From positions 2,130,501 to 2,194,500 of the forward strand of contig NZ_CP080623.1 in assembly GCF_019599045.1 (NCBI RefSeq): 64,000 nucleotides of DNA. The letters are read 5' to 3'. The first letter of the stretch is position 1, and the number at the start of each line of letters is the position of its first letter. The stretch comes from Roseovarius sp. SCSIO 43702. GTDB taxonomy: Bacteria > Pseudomonadota > Alphaproteobacteria > Rhodobacterales > Rhodobacteraceae. The position numbers and the translations under genes are program-made. Shown piece by piece: positions 56,057 to 64,000 of the stretch. Below the pieces are notes generated by a model, which saw only the letters and a program-made list of their open reading frames with translations, searched no databases and was not told the origin of the DNA.

Positions 56057-56098
56057 ACGTCGGTATCTACGTCGGTATCCACGTCGGTATCGTGTCGG
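56057..56098. repeat. 12-bp tandem repeat block, copy 2 (inverted)
   Basis: Reverse complement of the 30619-30660 block: three (T/C)ACGTCGGTATC units ending CGTGTCGG, with 41 of 42 bases the same. It lies between the tusA stop and the rne terminator. Confidence 0.75.
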
Positions 56099-56155
56099 TG
56101 GAGGGTGAGTCGGGGCAATCGTAAACCCTGCGCGCGCAACCCGTCGCACATGAAA

Positions 56156-56184
56156 AAGGGCGGGACCCGGCAGGCCCCGCCCTT
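56156..56184 (-). terminator. Rho-independent terminator of rne
   Basis: On the minus strand, AAGGGCGGG and CCCGCCCTT form a perfect 9-bp stem with an 11-base loop, followed by a T run and C. It starts 22 bases after the rne stop codon. Confidence 0.88.
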
Positions 56185-56205
56185 CGCTGTTCGATCCGCG
56201 AGCCG

Positions 56206-59028
56206 TCAGCGGCCGAGCGACCACCAGCCGCGGCGTTTCGGCTTCTTGTCGTCATCGGAACCGCTCTCCGCCTCGGAGGGCGCGTCGGGGGCCGGCGCGG
56301 CGTCGGATTGCGAAGAGTTCGACGCCCCGGCGAGTTCCGAGACCTTCTCGGGTTCCGGGGCCGGTTCGGGCGCCGACGACGGCGCGGGCGTGGCGGCCTC
56401 GACCTTCTCGGTCTTGGCCGCAGCGTCGGTCTTGTCCGCCGCGTCCGCCTCGGCGGTCTCTTTCTTCTTCCGGGGCGCACGGGTGCGCTTGGGCTTCTCG
56501 CCTTCCTCGGCCGGCTTGTCGGACTTCGCGTCGCCCTTGGCCGGTTTCGTGGGGGCGTCGCCGCCCTTGTCGCCGGTCTCGTCGCTCTTCTTGCGCGACG
56601 AGGAGGAACGGCGCACGGTCTTCGGCTTGGGTTTGTCGCCCTCGTCCCCGTCCTTCGATGCAGGCTCGGTCTTGGCCTCGGCCTTCACCTCGTCGGCTTC
56701 GTCGGCGCGCTCGTCCTTGCCGCGCTTCGCTTTCGCCGTGTCGGGCTTCGCGTCGGAGCTTTCCGTGGCATCCGTATCGGCGTCGTCCCCGTCGTCGGAA
56801 TCGCTTGCCGAGTCGTCGGCCTGCTGGCCCTCGCCGTTGCCGGATTTCTTGGAGCCACCCCGGCGGCGCCGGCGGCGGCGTTTCTTCTTGGGCTTGTCGT
56901 CATCCTCGCCCTCGTCGTCCTCGCCGCGTGGCAGGTTGTCGGACATGGGCGCGGCGGTCTCGGTCAGGGCCTCGTCATCGAGATCGTCCATGATCGAGCT
57001 GTCCACCGAGACCACGGGCGCGGCCACTTCGGGCACGGCGCGGGTCGCGGTCTTGAACTTCTCGAGGCTGAAATCGGGGCTGATGAGTGTCGGGTCGCCC
57101 TCGATCCGCACGGAAAGGCCATACCGCGCCTCGATTCCCGCCACATGCTCGCGCTTCTGGTTCATGAGGAAGTTGGCGATGCTCACGGGGCATTTCACCA
57201 GCACCTCGCGGGAGCGGCGGCGCACGCCCTCCTCCTCGATCTGGCGCAGGATCGACAGCGCGAGGTTGTCGTCCGAGCGGATGAGGCCGGTGCCGTGGCA
57301 GGCCGCACAGGGCTGTGTCGTGGCCTCGATCATGCCGGGGCGCAGGCGCTGGCGGCTCATCTCCATGAGGCCGAAGCCCGAGATGCGGCTGACCTGGATG
57401 CGCGCGCGGTCGGTCTTGAGCTTGTCCTTCATGCGCTTCTCGACGGCGGCGTTGTTCTTGCGCTCGTCCATGTCGATGAAGTCGATGACGATGAGCCCCG
57501 CGAGGTCGCGCAGGCGCAACTGGCGGGCCACCTCCTCGGCGGCCTCGAGGTTGGTCTTGAGCGCGGTTTCCTCGATCGACCCTTCCTTGGTGGCGCGGCC
57601 GGAGTTCACGTCGATGGCCACCAGCGCCTCGGTCACGCCGATGACGATATAGCCGCCCGACTTGAGCTGCACCGTGGGATTGAACATCGCCGCGAGGTAG
57701 CTTTCGACCTGGTGGCGCGCGAAGAGCGGCATGGTGTCGTGGTAGTTCTTCACGTTCTTCGCGTGGGACGGCATGATCATCTTCATGAAGTCCTTGGCGA
57801 TGCGATACCCGCGCTCGCCCTCGACGATGACCTCATCGATGTCGCGGTTGTAGAGGTCGCGAATCGAGCGTTTGATGAGGTCGCCCTCTTCGTAGATCTT
57901 GGCGGGCGCGATGGATTTGAGCGTCAGTTCGCGGATCTGTTCCCAGAGCCGCTGAAGATACTCGTAGTCGCGCTTGATCTCGGCCTTGGTCCGCTTGGCC
58001 CCGGCGGTGCGCACGATCAGGCCCGCACCCTTGGGCACGTCGATCTCGGTCGCGATGGCCTTGAGCTTCTTGCGGTCGGCGGCGTTGGTGATCTTGCGGC
58101 TGATCCCGCCACCGCGCGCGGTGTTGGGCATGAGCACGCAGTAGCGGCCCGCGAGGCTGAGATAGGTGGTGAGTGCCGCGCCCTTGTTGCCGCGCTCCTC
58201 CTTCACGACCTGAACGAGCAGGATCTGGCGGACCTTGATGACTTCCTGGATCTTGTAGCGGCGCGGACGGGGTTTCCTCGGCGGGCGGATGTCCTCCTGG
58301 TCGTCGTCATCGGCCACGGATTCGATGCTGTCGTCCTTCTCGGACGCGTCGCCGCCCCGCGACCGGCCGCGGCGGCCGTTGTTGCGGGTGGTGCCACCGT
58401 CCCGGTCGCCATCGCCATTGTCGTCATCGTCGCTCTCGTCGTCGTCACCGGAGTCGTCCGAGGCGGTGTCGTCGTCGGACGCGTCGTCATCGGGGTCGCC
58501 GTTCGGATCGTCGGGTTCCTCGACGGGGGTTTCGCCCACGCGCTCCATGGGCGAGGTGCCCTCCTCGTCGGCGCCGTCGCCGTCGTCGTCGGACGTGTCG
58601 ATCGTCTCCATGCCCTCGATCGGCTCGGAGGTTTCGACGGCGTCGCCCGTCCGTGCATCGGCCGCCTTGGACTTGCCGCGGCTGCGGCGGGAGCGCTTGG
58701 GCTTGTCCTCGTCATCCTCGCGGTCCTGCTGTGCCTCGGCATAGGCGCGCTCTTCCTCGAGCAGCGCCTCGCGGTCGGCGACGGGGATCTGGTAGTAGTC
58801 GGGATGGATCTCGGAAAACGCGAGGAAGCCGTGGCGGTTGCCGCCGTAATCCACGAAGGCCGCCTGGAGCGAGGGCTCCACGCGGGTGACCTTGGCGAGA
58901 TAGATGTTGCCGGCTAGCTGGCGTTTGTTCTCGGATTCGAAGTCGAATTCCTCGACCTTGTTTCCGTCCACCACCACGACGCGGGTTTCCTCCGCGTGGG
59001 TGGCATCGATAAGCATTTTCTTGGCCAT
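56206..59028 (-). CDS. rne: Ribonuclease E/G
   Basis: The protein is 940 residues from the ATG at 59028 (AKKMLIDATHAEETRVVVVD). The N-terminal S1 domain (RVEPSLQAAFVDYGGNRHGF) is split by a long acidic, low-complexity insertion at about residues 110-255 (runs of Asp, Ser, Glu). The DNase-I-like catalytic core (GGYIVIGVTEALVAIDVNSG, then DLAGLIVIDFIDMDERKN) and Zn-link cysteines (PCAACHGTG) follow. The C-terminal 270 residues are a disordered Lys/Glu/Ala-rich degradosome scaffold. It cleaves single-stranded AU-rich RNA in rRNA and mRNA processing. The layout is the usual alphaproteobacterial one. Confidence 0.94.
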   Translation of the reverse strand: MAKKMLIDATHAEETRVVVVDGNKVEEFDFESENKRQLAGNIYLAKVTRVEPSLQAAFVDYGGNRHGFLAFSEIHPDYYQIPVADREALLEEERAYAEAQQDREDDEDKPKRSRRSRGKSKAADARTGDAVETSEPIEGMETIDTSDDDGDGADEEGTSPMERVGETPVEEPDDPNGDPDDDASDDDTASDDSGDDDESDDDDNGDGDRDGGTTRNNGRRGRSRGGDASEKDDSIESVADDDDQEDIRPPRKPRPRRYKIQEVIKVRQILLVQVVKEERGNKGAALTTYLSLAGRYCVLMPNTARGGGISRKITNAADRKKLKAIATEIDVPKGAGLIVRTAGAKRTKAEIKRDYEYLQRLWEQIRELTLKSIAPAKIYEEGDLIKRSIRDLYNRDIDEVIVEGERGYRIAKDFMKMIMPSHAKNVKNYHDTMPLFARHQVESYLAAMFNPTVQLKSGGYIVIGVTEALVAIDVNSGRATKEGSIEETALKTNLEAAEEVARQLRLRDLAGLIVIDFIDMDERKNNAAVEKRMKDKLKTDRARIQVSRISGFGLMEMSRQRLRPGMIEATTQPCAACHGTGLIRSDDNLALSILRQIEEEGVRRRSREVLVKCPVSIANFLMNQKREHVAGIEARYGLSVRIEGDPTLISPDFSLEKFKTATRAVPEVAAPVVSVDSSIMDDLDDEALTETAAPMSDNLPRGEDDEGEDDDKPKKKRRRRRRRGGSKKSGNGEGQQADDSASDSDDGDDADTDATESSDAKPDTAKAKRGKDERADEADEVKAEAKTEPASKDGDEGDKPKPKTVRRSSSSRKKSDETGDKGGDAPTKPAKGDAKSDKPAEEGEKPKRTRAPRKKKETAEADAADKTDAAAKTEKVEAATPAPSSAPEPAPEPEKVSELAGASNSSQSDAAPAPDAPSEAESGSDDDKKPKRRGWWSLGR

Positions 59029-59529
59029 GTAATCCAATTGCACCGGCGAAACGGTCCGCGTCCGGGTGGAGCGGCAGACCATCTCGCGGGGTGTCTGTCA
59101 AAGGCGAATGCGGGCACGGCGGGATCGCGGCCGCAAGCGGCCTCTCCGATCCTGATTGTCGCTGTCGCGCGCGTCATCGCGGTTCTTCTCCGGCACCCGC
59201 GAGGGGCACCCGTTCGGTGGCCCGGGGCGCCGCGTGCGCGACGGCGGGCATGCATGCGGCCGGGGGATCGCCCCTGGCCCAATCGGTCTGTGTCAGATGC
59301 CGGGATGTTCCCGGTTTGCCTTCTGAAACAGCGAAACTCAGTGCGCGGGACATGGATATTCGCCCCGCGCTTGCGTTCGCACACTAACGGGGGAGGGGTG
59401 GGAAAGACAATGGGCAAAATGTTCCATGACATGATCGGCCCGGAGCCGTGCTGCGGGAGAGAGCCATTGCATCATCCGTGCGGTCGGCGCAGGAATGGCC
59501 GGAAAGGTGCAGCGACGGGGAGCAGGAGC
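59029..59529. other. Gene-free stretch, rne leader and hydrolase promoter
   Basis: About 500 bases between the divergent rne and CocE-type genes. No supported frame was found. It must contain the rne promoter and a 5' leader (in many bacteria this leader is structured and used for autoregulation by RNase E), and the promoter and AGGAGC ribosome-binding site of the hydrolase. No specific structure could be assigned by eye. Confidence 0.5.
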
Positions 59530-61530
59530 ATGGTCGAGACCACCGAGACGATCTGGATCGAGATGCCCGATGGCGTGCGACTGGCCGCGCGGCTCTGGCG
59601 GCCCGAGGGGGTCGAGGGGCCGGTGCCCACCATCCTGGAATATATCCCCTACCGGCGGCGCGACCGCACGCGGCTTCGGGACGAGAGCATGCATCCGCGC
59701 TTTGCCGAGGCGGGTTACGCCGCGCTGCGCGTGGATATGCGCGGAACGGGCGACAGCGGCGGGATCATGCATGGCGAGTATCTCGAGCAGGAGATCCAGG
59801 ACGGCTGCGACGTGATCGCCTGGATCCGGGCGCAGGACTGGTCGGACGGCCAGGTGGGCATGTTCGGCAAGAGCTGGGGCGCCTACAGCTCCTACCAGAT
59901 CGCGGCGCGGCGGCCCGAGGGCCTGAAGGCAATCGCGCCGGTCATGGGCACCGACGACCGCTGGTCCGAATGCATCCATTTCAGCGGCGGCTGCCTCATG
60001 ACCGACAATTTCTGGTGGGGCGCGATCATGCAGCTTTTCATGGCGCAGCCGCCCGACCCCGAGATCGTGGGCGAGCGCTGGCGCGACATGTGGCGCGCGC
60101 GGCTCGACGCGGCGGAGTTCTGGCCGGCGGAGTGGCTGGAGCACCAGACGCGCGACGCGTTCTGGCGGCATGGCTCGGTCTGCGAGGATTACGCCGCGAT
60201 CGAGGTGCCGGTCTATATCTTCGGCGGCTGGGCCGATGCCTATCGCAACACGCCCTTCCGCATGGCCGAACACGCGCGCGCGCCGGTCAAGGTGATGATC
60301 GGACCCTGGGGGCATCTCTATCCGCACGAGGGCGCGCCGGGGCCGCAGGTGGATTTCCCCGCCGAGCTGATCCGGTGGTGGGATCACTGGATGAAGGGGC
60401 GCGACACGGGGCTGATGGACGAGCCGCGCCTGCGTCTCTACCTTCAGGAGGCCGTGCCGCCCGCGCCGATCCATGCCCATCGCGAGGGGGTGTGGGTCGA
60501 GGAGCCGTGCTGGCCCAGCCCGAATATCGAAACGCGCCGCTTGTGGCTGAACGCGGGGACGCTGGGCGCGGAGGCCGAGGACGGTCCCGCCATGGAGGTG
60601 AGGACACCCACGAGCTACGGGCAGATGGCGGGTGACAACATGTCCTTCGCCACGCCGGGCGATATTCCGGGCGACGCGCGGCTCGACGGCGTCGGGGCGC
60701 TGGAGTTCCGCGACGCGGTTCGGGAAGGGCCGCTCGACATCCTGGGCGTGCCGCGCATGACGCTGAGCATCGCGGCCGACAAACCCCAGGCGCAGATAGC
60801 CGCCCTGCTGGTGGACGAGGCACCCGACGGCGCGCAGACGGTCATCACGCGCGGCTTTGCCAACCCGGCGCATCGCGAGGGACCGGAGCAGGCCCTGCCG
60901 CTCACCCCCGGCAAAGCGGTGGAGATCGCGATCGAGTTTCACGCGACCAGCTACCGCCTGCCCGAGGGGCATCGGCTGATGCTGAAGCTCTCGTCGGGAT
61001 ATTGGCCGATGCTCTGGCCTGCGCCCGAGCCGGTCGCCCTGACCCTGCGTCCCGGCGAGGCGCGGCTCGACCTGCCGGTGCGGCGCGCGACGCCTGACGC
61101 GACCACGCCGCGCCCCCTGCCCGTCCCCGCGCCCGCGGCGGCACCGGCGATGACGCAACTGCGCGGGGGTTCGATGAACCGCGAGGTCTGTTACGACGCG
61201 ATGACCGGGCGTCTCGGTTCGCGCATGATGATCGACGGCGGCGTTTTCGGTCCGGTGGGCCGTATCCGGCTTGACGCGACGGGCACCGAGATGGGCGACC
61301 TCTCGGACCGCCTCTACGAGATCGGCGCGGACCCGTCGAGCGCGCGGGCGGTGATGACGCAGGAAGGCGGCTTCGCGCGCGAAGGCTGGCGGCCCCGGAT
61401 CGAGACGCGGGCCGAAATGTGGTCCGATGCGGAGACGTTTCACCTTCGGGCGGTGACGCGGTGCTACGATGGCGACGCGCTTTTCCACGAGAAGGAATGG
61501 TCTCACGAGGTGCCGCGCAACGGCATGTGA
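59530..61530 (+). CDS. CocE/NonD family hydrolase
   Basis: A 666-residue alpha/beta hydrolase of the X-Pro dipeptidyl-peptidase/cocaine-esterase group. It shows EMPDGVRLAARLWRPEGVEG at the N-terminus, YIPYRRRDRTRLRDESMHPR, VDMRGTGDSGGIMHGEYLEQ, the nucleophile GKSWGAYSSYQIAA (Ser near residue 119), FGGWADAYRN with the catalytic Asp, and GPWGHLYPHEGAPG with the His. A C-terminal jelly-roll X-Pro_DPP domain follows (LDILGVPRMTLSIAADKPQA). No signal peptide is seen, so it is probably cytoplasmic. The substrate (ester, amide or peptide) is unknown. The start at 59530 follows an AGGAGC site. Confidence 0.87.
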   Translation: MVETTETIWIEMPDGVRLAARLWRPEGVEGPVPTILEYIPYRRRDRTRLRDESMHPRFAEAGYAALRVDMRGTGDSGGIMHGEYLEQEIQDGCDVIAWIRAQDWSDGQVGMFGKSWGAYSSYQIAARRPEGLKAIAPVMGTDDRWSECIHFSGGCLMTDNFWWGAIMQLFMAQPPDPEIVGERWRDMWRARLDAAEFWPAEWLEHQTRDAFWRHGSVCEDYAAIEVPVYIFGGWADAYRNTPFRMAEHARAPVKVMIGPWGHLYPHEGAPGPQVDFPAELIRWWDHWMKGRDTGLMDEPRLRLYLQEAVPPAPIHAHREGVWVEEPCWPSPNIETRRLWLNAGTLGAEAEDGPAMEVRTPTSYGQMAGDNMSFATPGDIPGDARLDGVGALEFRDAVREGPLDILGVPRMTLSIAADKPQAQIAALLVDEAPDGAQTVITRGFANPAHREGPEQALPLTPGKAVEIAIEFHATSYRLPEGHRLMLKLSSGYWPMLWPAPEPVALTLRPGEARLDLPVRRATPDATTPRPLPVPAPAAAPAMTQLRGGSMNREVCYDAMTGRLGSRMMIDGGVFGPVGRIRLDATGTEMGDLSDRLYEIGADPSSARAVMTQEGGFAREGWRPRIETRAEMWSDAETFHLRAVTRCYDGDALFHEKEWSHEVPRNGM

Positions 61531-61553
61531 CCGGGCCCTGACGGGCCGGGCGC

Positions 61554-62288
61554 TCAGTCCTGCCAGAGGCGGCCCGGCCCGGAGCCGCCGGCGGGAAGGC
61601 CCGCGAGCGAGACGAGATGCCACAGCAGCGCCTGGTTGGAGGTGACGACGGGCAGGCCCGTCTCGGCCTCGACGCGGTCGATGATGCCGAAGCTGCGCAG
61701 GTTGGTGCAGCTTGCGAAGATCGCCTCGGTGCCGGGCGCGCGGGCGGCCTCGAGCATGGCGGCGCGGGTGCTGGCCTCGGTGATGCGTCCGACGCGGCGG
61801 TCGTCGCCCTCGCCGAAGCTCACCTCGTGCGTGACCTCGATCCCGTGGCCCGCGAGATGGGCGCGCATCGGGGCCGTGACGCTTGGCAGGTAGGGCGTGA
61901 CCAGCGCGATGCGGGATGCGTCGAGCGCGCGCAGCGCCGCGATCACCGCGGTCATCGGGTCGCTGACGGGAACGTTGGGATGCGCGATGTGAAGAAGGCG
62001 CGCGACCTCGGCGGGCCCGATCACCGTGGCGCCCGAGGTGCAGGCATAGCCCAGCGCCGAAAGCCCCAGCGGCAGGAGCGCGGCCGTCGCCGTCATCTCG
62101 TCGGCCATGGTGGCGAGCGTGTCGGGCCTGACCTCGGCGATGGAGGGGATGCGGGCGTGCAGGAGGTTGACGTCACGGCCGGTGAAGGCCAGCCGCGCCT
62201 CGTGTTCGAGCGTCTCGTCGGTGGAGAGCACGACGAGACCGATCCGCGTCCCTCCGCCCGCCCCGGCGTCGAGATCATAGCGCGTCAC
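61554..62288 (-). CDS. Asp/Glu racemase superfamily protein (maleate isomerase-like)
   Basis: The protein is 244 residues from a GTG at 62288 that overlaps the anmK stop (GTGA). Two cysteine motifs, [13 protein letters not shown] (about residue 78) and [14 protein letters not shown] (about residue 197), match the catalytic pair of maleate cis-trans isomerase and arylmalonate decarboxylase relatives. [17 protein letters not shown] and a C-terminal [20 protein letters not shown] also fit. It probably acts on a dicarboxylic or ureido acid. Its coupling to anmK is positional and does not explain its role. Confidence 0.78.
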   Translation of the reverse strand: MTRYDLDAGAGGGTRIGLVVLSTDETLEHEARLAFTGRDVNLLHARIPSIAEVRPDTLATMADEMTATAALLPLGLSALGYACTSGATVIGPAEVARLLHIAHPNVPVSDPMTAVIAALRALDASRIALVTPYLPSVTAPMRAHLAGHGIEVTHEVSFGEGDDRRVGRITEASTRAAMLEAARAPGTEAIFASCTNLRSFGIIDRVEAETGLPVVTSNQALLWHLVSLAGLPAGGSGPGRLWQD

Positions 62289-63385
62289 GCCGCGGCCTCG
62301 GGTCGGCTGAGCGTGCCGCCGCAGACCGAGGCCCGCACGCCCGTGGTGGAGGGGCACGAGGTGGGCAGTCCGCGCGCCACGCGCACCGCGAGGAAGGCGA
62401 AGGCCTGCGCCTCGAGCATGTCGCCGTCGTGTCCCACCGTCTCGACCGGGTCGACGGGACAGTCGAGCGCCGCCGCCAGCATCTCCATCAGCACAGGGTT
62501 GTGCCGCCCGCCGCCCGCGACCAGAAGCCGCGCGGGCGGCGCGGGGCAATGTTCCATCCCGCGCATCACCGCCGCGGCGCTCATCGCCGTGAGCGTCGCC
62601 ACCGCGTCGGCGTCAGGCAGCTCGCGCACGCGCTCGATCATGTCGTGAAAGGCGTTGCGGTCGAGCGACTTGGGCGGCATGCGAAAGAAATACGGGTCTT
62701 CGAGAAATGTCTCGAGCGCGCCCTCGGCCACGGTGCCGCGCCGTGCGAGCCGCCCGTCGCGATCGCAAGCCTGCCCCAGCCGCGCCTGCATCACGTCGTC
62801 GATGGGCGCGTTGGCGGGACCCGTGTCGAAGGCCAGCAGCGCGCCCGGCACCTGCGGCGCATCGCGGCGCGGGTCGATCCAGGTGAGGTTGCCGACGCCG
62901 CCGAGATTGAGAAATCCCAGCGGTTCGGTCGCGCCCATCCACTTGGCGCAGGCGAAGTGATAGAAGGGCGCGAGCGGCGCGCCCTGCCCCCCGAGCCGGA
63001 TGTCGGCACTGCGGAAATCCCACACCACGGGCCGCCCCAGCCGTTCTGCCAGCATGGCGCCGTCACCGAGCTGATGCGTGCCGCGCCCCTCGGGTTCATG
63101 CGCGAGGGTCTGGCCGTGGAAGCCCACGATTTCGGCGTCGAGCGGCAGCAGCGCCTCCTCGTGCGCGTCCATCACCACGCGCTCGGCCTCGGTCAGCTCC
63201 TCGCCCGGCCAGCGCCCGAGGGCCGCGCGGAGCACGCTGCGCTCTGCCTCGGTATAGGCGCGATAGCCGGTCTCGCCGAAACCCGCGATCCGCTCGCCGT
63301 CGGTTTCGATCACGGCCACGTCCACCCCGTCGAGCGAGGTGCCCGACATGGCTCCCGCGGCCCTCCTGATCCCCGGCCCCAACAT
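62285..63385 (-). CDS. anmK: Anhydro-N-acetylmuramic acid kinase
   Basis: The 366-residue kinase of the ASKHA fold has the phosphate-1 motif [20 protein letters not shown] near the N-terminus, [55 protein letters not shown] and the C-terminal [19 protein letters not shown]. It phosphorylates anhydroMurNAc to MurNAc-6-P in cell-wall recycling. The ATG at 63385 is 63 bases from the divergent tyrS start, a common neighbourhood in this order. Confidence 0.93.
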   Translation of the reverse strand: MLGPGIRRAAGAMSGTSLDGVDVAVIETDGERIAGFGETGYRAYTEAERSVLRAALGRWPGEELTEAERVVMDAHEEALLPLDAEIVGFHGQTLAHEPEGRGTHQLGDGAMLAERLGRPVVWDFRSADIRLGGQGAPLAPFYHFACAKWMGATEPLGFLNLGGVGNLTWIDPRRDAPQVPGALLAFDTGPANAPIDDVMQARLGQACDRDGRLARRGTVAEGALETFLEDPYFFRMPPKSLDRNAFHDMIERVRELPDADAVATLTAMSAAAVMRGMEHCPAPPARLLVAGGGRHNPVLMEMLAAALDCPVDPVETVGHDGDMLEAQAFAFLAVRVARGLPTSCPSTTGVRASVCGGTLSRPEAAA

Positions 63386-63448
63386 GGCCTTTTCCTTCGG
63401 CAGTTGCGCCCCTATACATGCCGCGCAAATCACCGCGGGACAAGCGCC

Positions 63449-64000
63449 ATGACCTATCATCCGAAGTCCGATTTCCTGGCCGTCATGATCGAACGTGGCT
63501 TCATGGCCGATTGCACCGATCTGCAAGGGCTGGACGAGGCGATGGTGCGCGGTGTCCTGCCGGCCTATATCGGTTACGACGCGACGGCGGCATCGCTGCA
63601 TGTGGGGCATCTGCTCAACATCATGATGCTGCGCTGGCTCCAGAAGACCGGCCACAAGCCGATCACGCTCATGGGGGGCGGGACGACCAAGGTGGGCGAT
63701 CCGAGCTTTCGCGCCGACGAGCGGCCGCTGCTGACGCCTGCGCAGATCGCCGACAACATCGCGGGGATGAAGGCGGTCTTCGCCTCCTACCTGACCTATG
63801 GCGAGGACGAGACGGATGCGCTCATGCTCGACAACGCCGAGTGGCTCGACGGGCTCAACTATCTCGAGTTCCTGCGCGATATCGGGCGGCATTTCTCGGT
63901 CAACCGGATGCTCTCGTTCGAGAGCGTGAAGTCGCGCCTCGACCGGGAGCAATCGCTGTCGTTCCTCGAGTTCAACTACATGATCCTCCAGGCCTACGAC
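63449..64000 (+). CDS. tyrS: Tyrosyl-tRNA synthetase, 5' part only
   Basis: 184 codons from the ATG at 63449 to the window edge, without a stop. The N-terminus ([20 protein letters not shown]), the tyrosine-binding [20 protein letters not shown] with the HIGH-type HVGH, and [20 protein letters not shown] are typical of class Ic TyrRS. The KMSKS loop and anticodon-binding S4 domain lie beyond the window. It charges tRNA-Tyr. The gene is divergent from anmK. Confidence 0.95.
   Translation, partial: MTYHPKSDFLAVMIERGFMADCTDLQGLDEAMVRGVLPAYIGYDATAASLHVGHLLNIMMLRWLQKTGHKPITLMGGGTTKVGDPSFRADERPLLTPAQIADNIAGMKAVFASYLTYGEDETDALMLDNAEWLDGLNYLEFLRDIGRHFSVNRMLSFESVKSRLDREQSLSFLEFNYMILQAYD

Overview
The window reads as chromosomal DNA of a marine-type alphaproteobacterium, most likely a member of the Rhodobacteraceae (Roseobacter group). 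The grounds are high GC with strongly GC-rich third codon positions, a propionyl-CoA carboxylase/methylmalonyl-CoA mutase locus with a PccR-type regulator, a choline-O-sulfate (bet) locus, a saccharopine-type lysine operon, and a ribonuclease E with a long acidic insertion. This assignment is inference from gene content; no 16S rRNA gene is present.

Positions 1-7557 look like an accessory, probably composite, genomic island. It holds an amino-sugar/polysaccharide set (NeuD-like acetyltransferase, FdtA-type ketoisomerase, FdtB-type aminotransferase, GT2 and GT25 glycosyltransferases). A stretch of broken genes follows (SHOCT protein with an in-frame stop, pieces of ccmF, an SDR and an unknown gene). 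The island ends in a 1.5-kb integrase-less mini-element bounded by two exact 16-bp copies of what I recognise as the 3' end of alphaproteobacterial tRNA-Asn. The mini-element carries two overlapping genes: a small protein with a winged-helix-like C-terminus and a HEPN protein with an RNxxxH RNase motif. This is the best candidate for an undescribed system (defence or toxin-antitoxin-like) in the window.

From about 7.6 kb onward the gene content is ordinary chromosomal backbone. 7.7-13.2 kb is an amine/polyamine catabolism cluster (acetylpolyamine amidohydrolase-type deacetylase, class III aminotransferase, LuxR and TetR regulators, flavin amine oxidase). 13.3-15.5 kb holds secG and pyrG. 16.9-29.4 kb is the propionyl-CoA assimilation locus: mcm, pccA, pccB, small envelope genes between them, an MFS transporter and pccR, with TTTGCAAA-type sites in the pccB and pccR promoters. 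29.4-30.5 kb has sodC and a small secreted protein. 30.7-34.6 kb is betI-betC-betA without betB, followed by an orphan solute-binding protein.

36.5-43.3 kb contains a DMT transporter, an FMN hydroxy-acid oxidase, pyruvate carboxylase, terC and tRNA-Gly(GCC). 43.4-44.3 kb is a MarR regulator divergent from a membrane protein. 44.4-52.3 kb is a five-gene operon, in which four of the genes are joined by 4-bp overlaps at three junctions, with a divergent LysR regulator. It probably degrades lysine via saccharopine and aminoadipate semialdehyde, and it includes an unexpected malonyltransferase-like gene and a fused E1 alpha/beta dehydrogenase. 52.3-56 kb holds a P450/hydrolase pair, ccdA and tusA. 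56.2-59 kb is rne. 59.5-64 kb holds a CocE-type hydrolase, an Asp/Glu racemase-family protein, anmK and the 5' part of tyrS, cut by the window edge. Two dispersed repeat families (a two-hairpin element in three copies and a 12-bp tandem array in two inverted copies) lie between genes.
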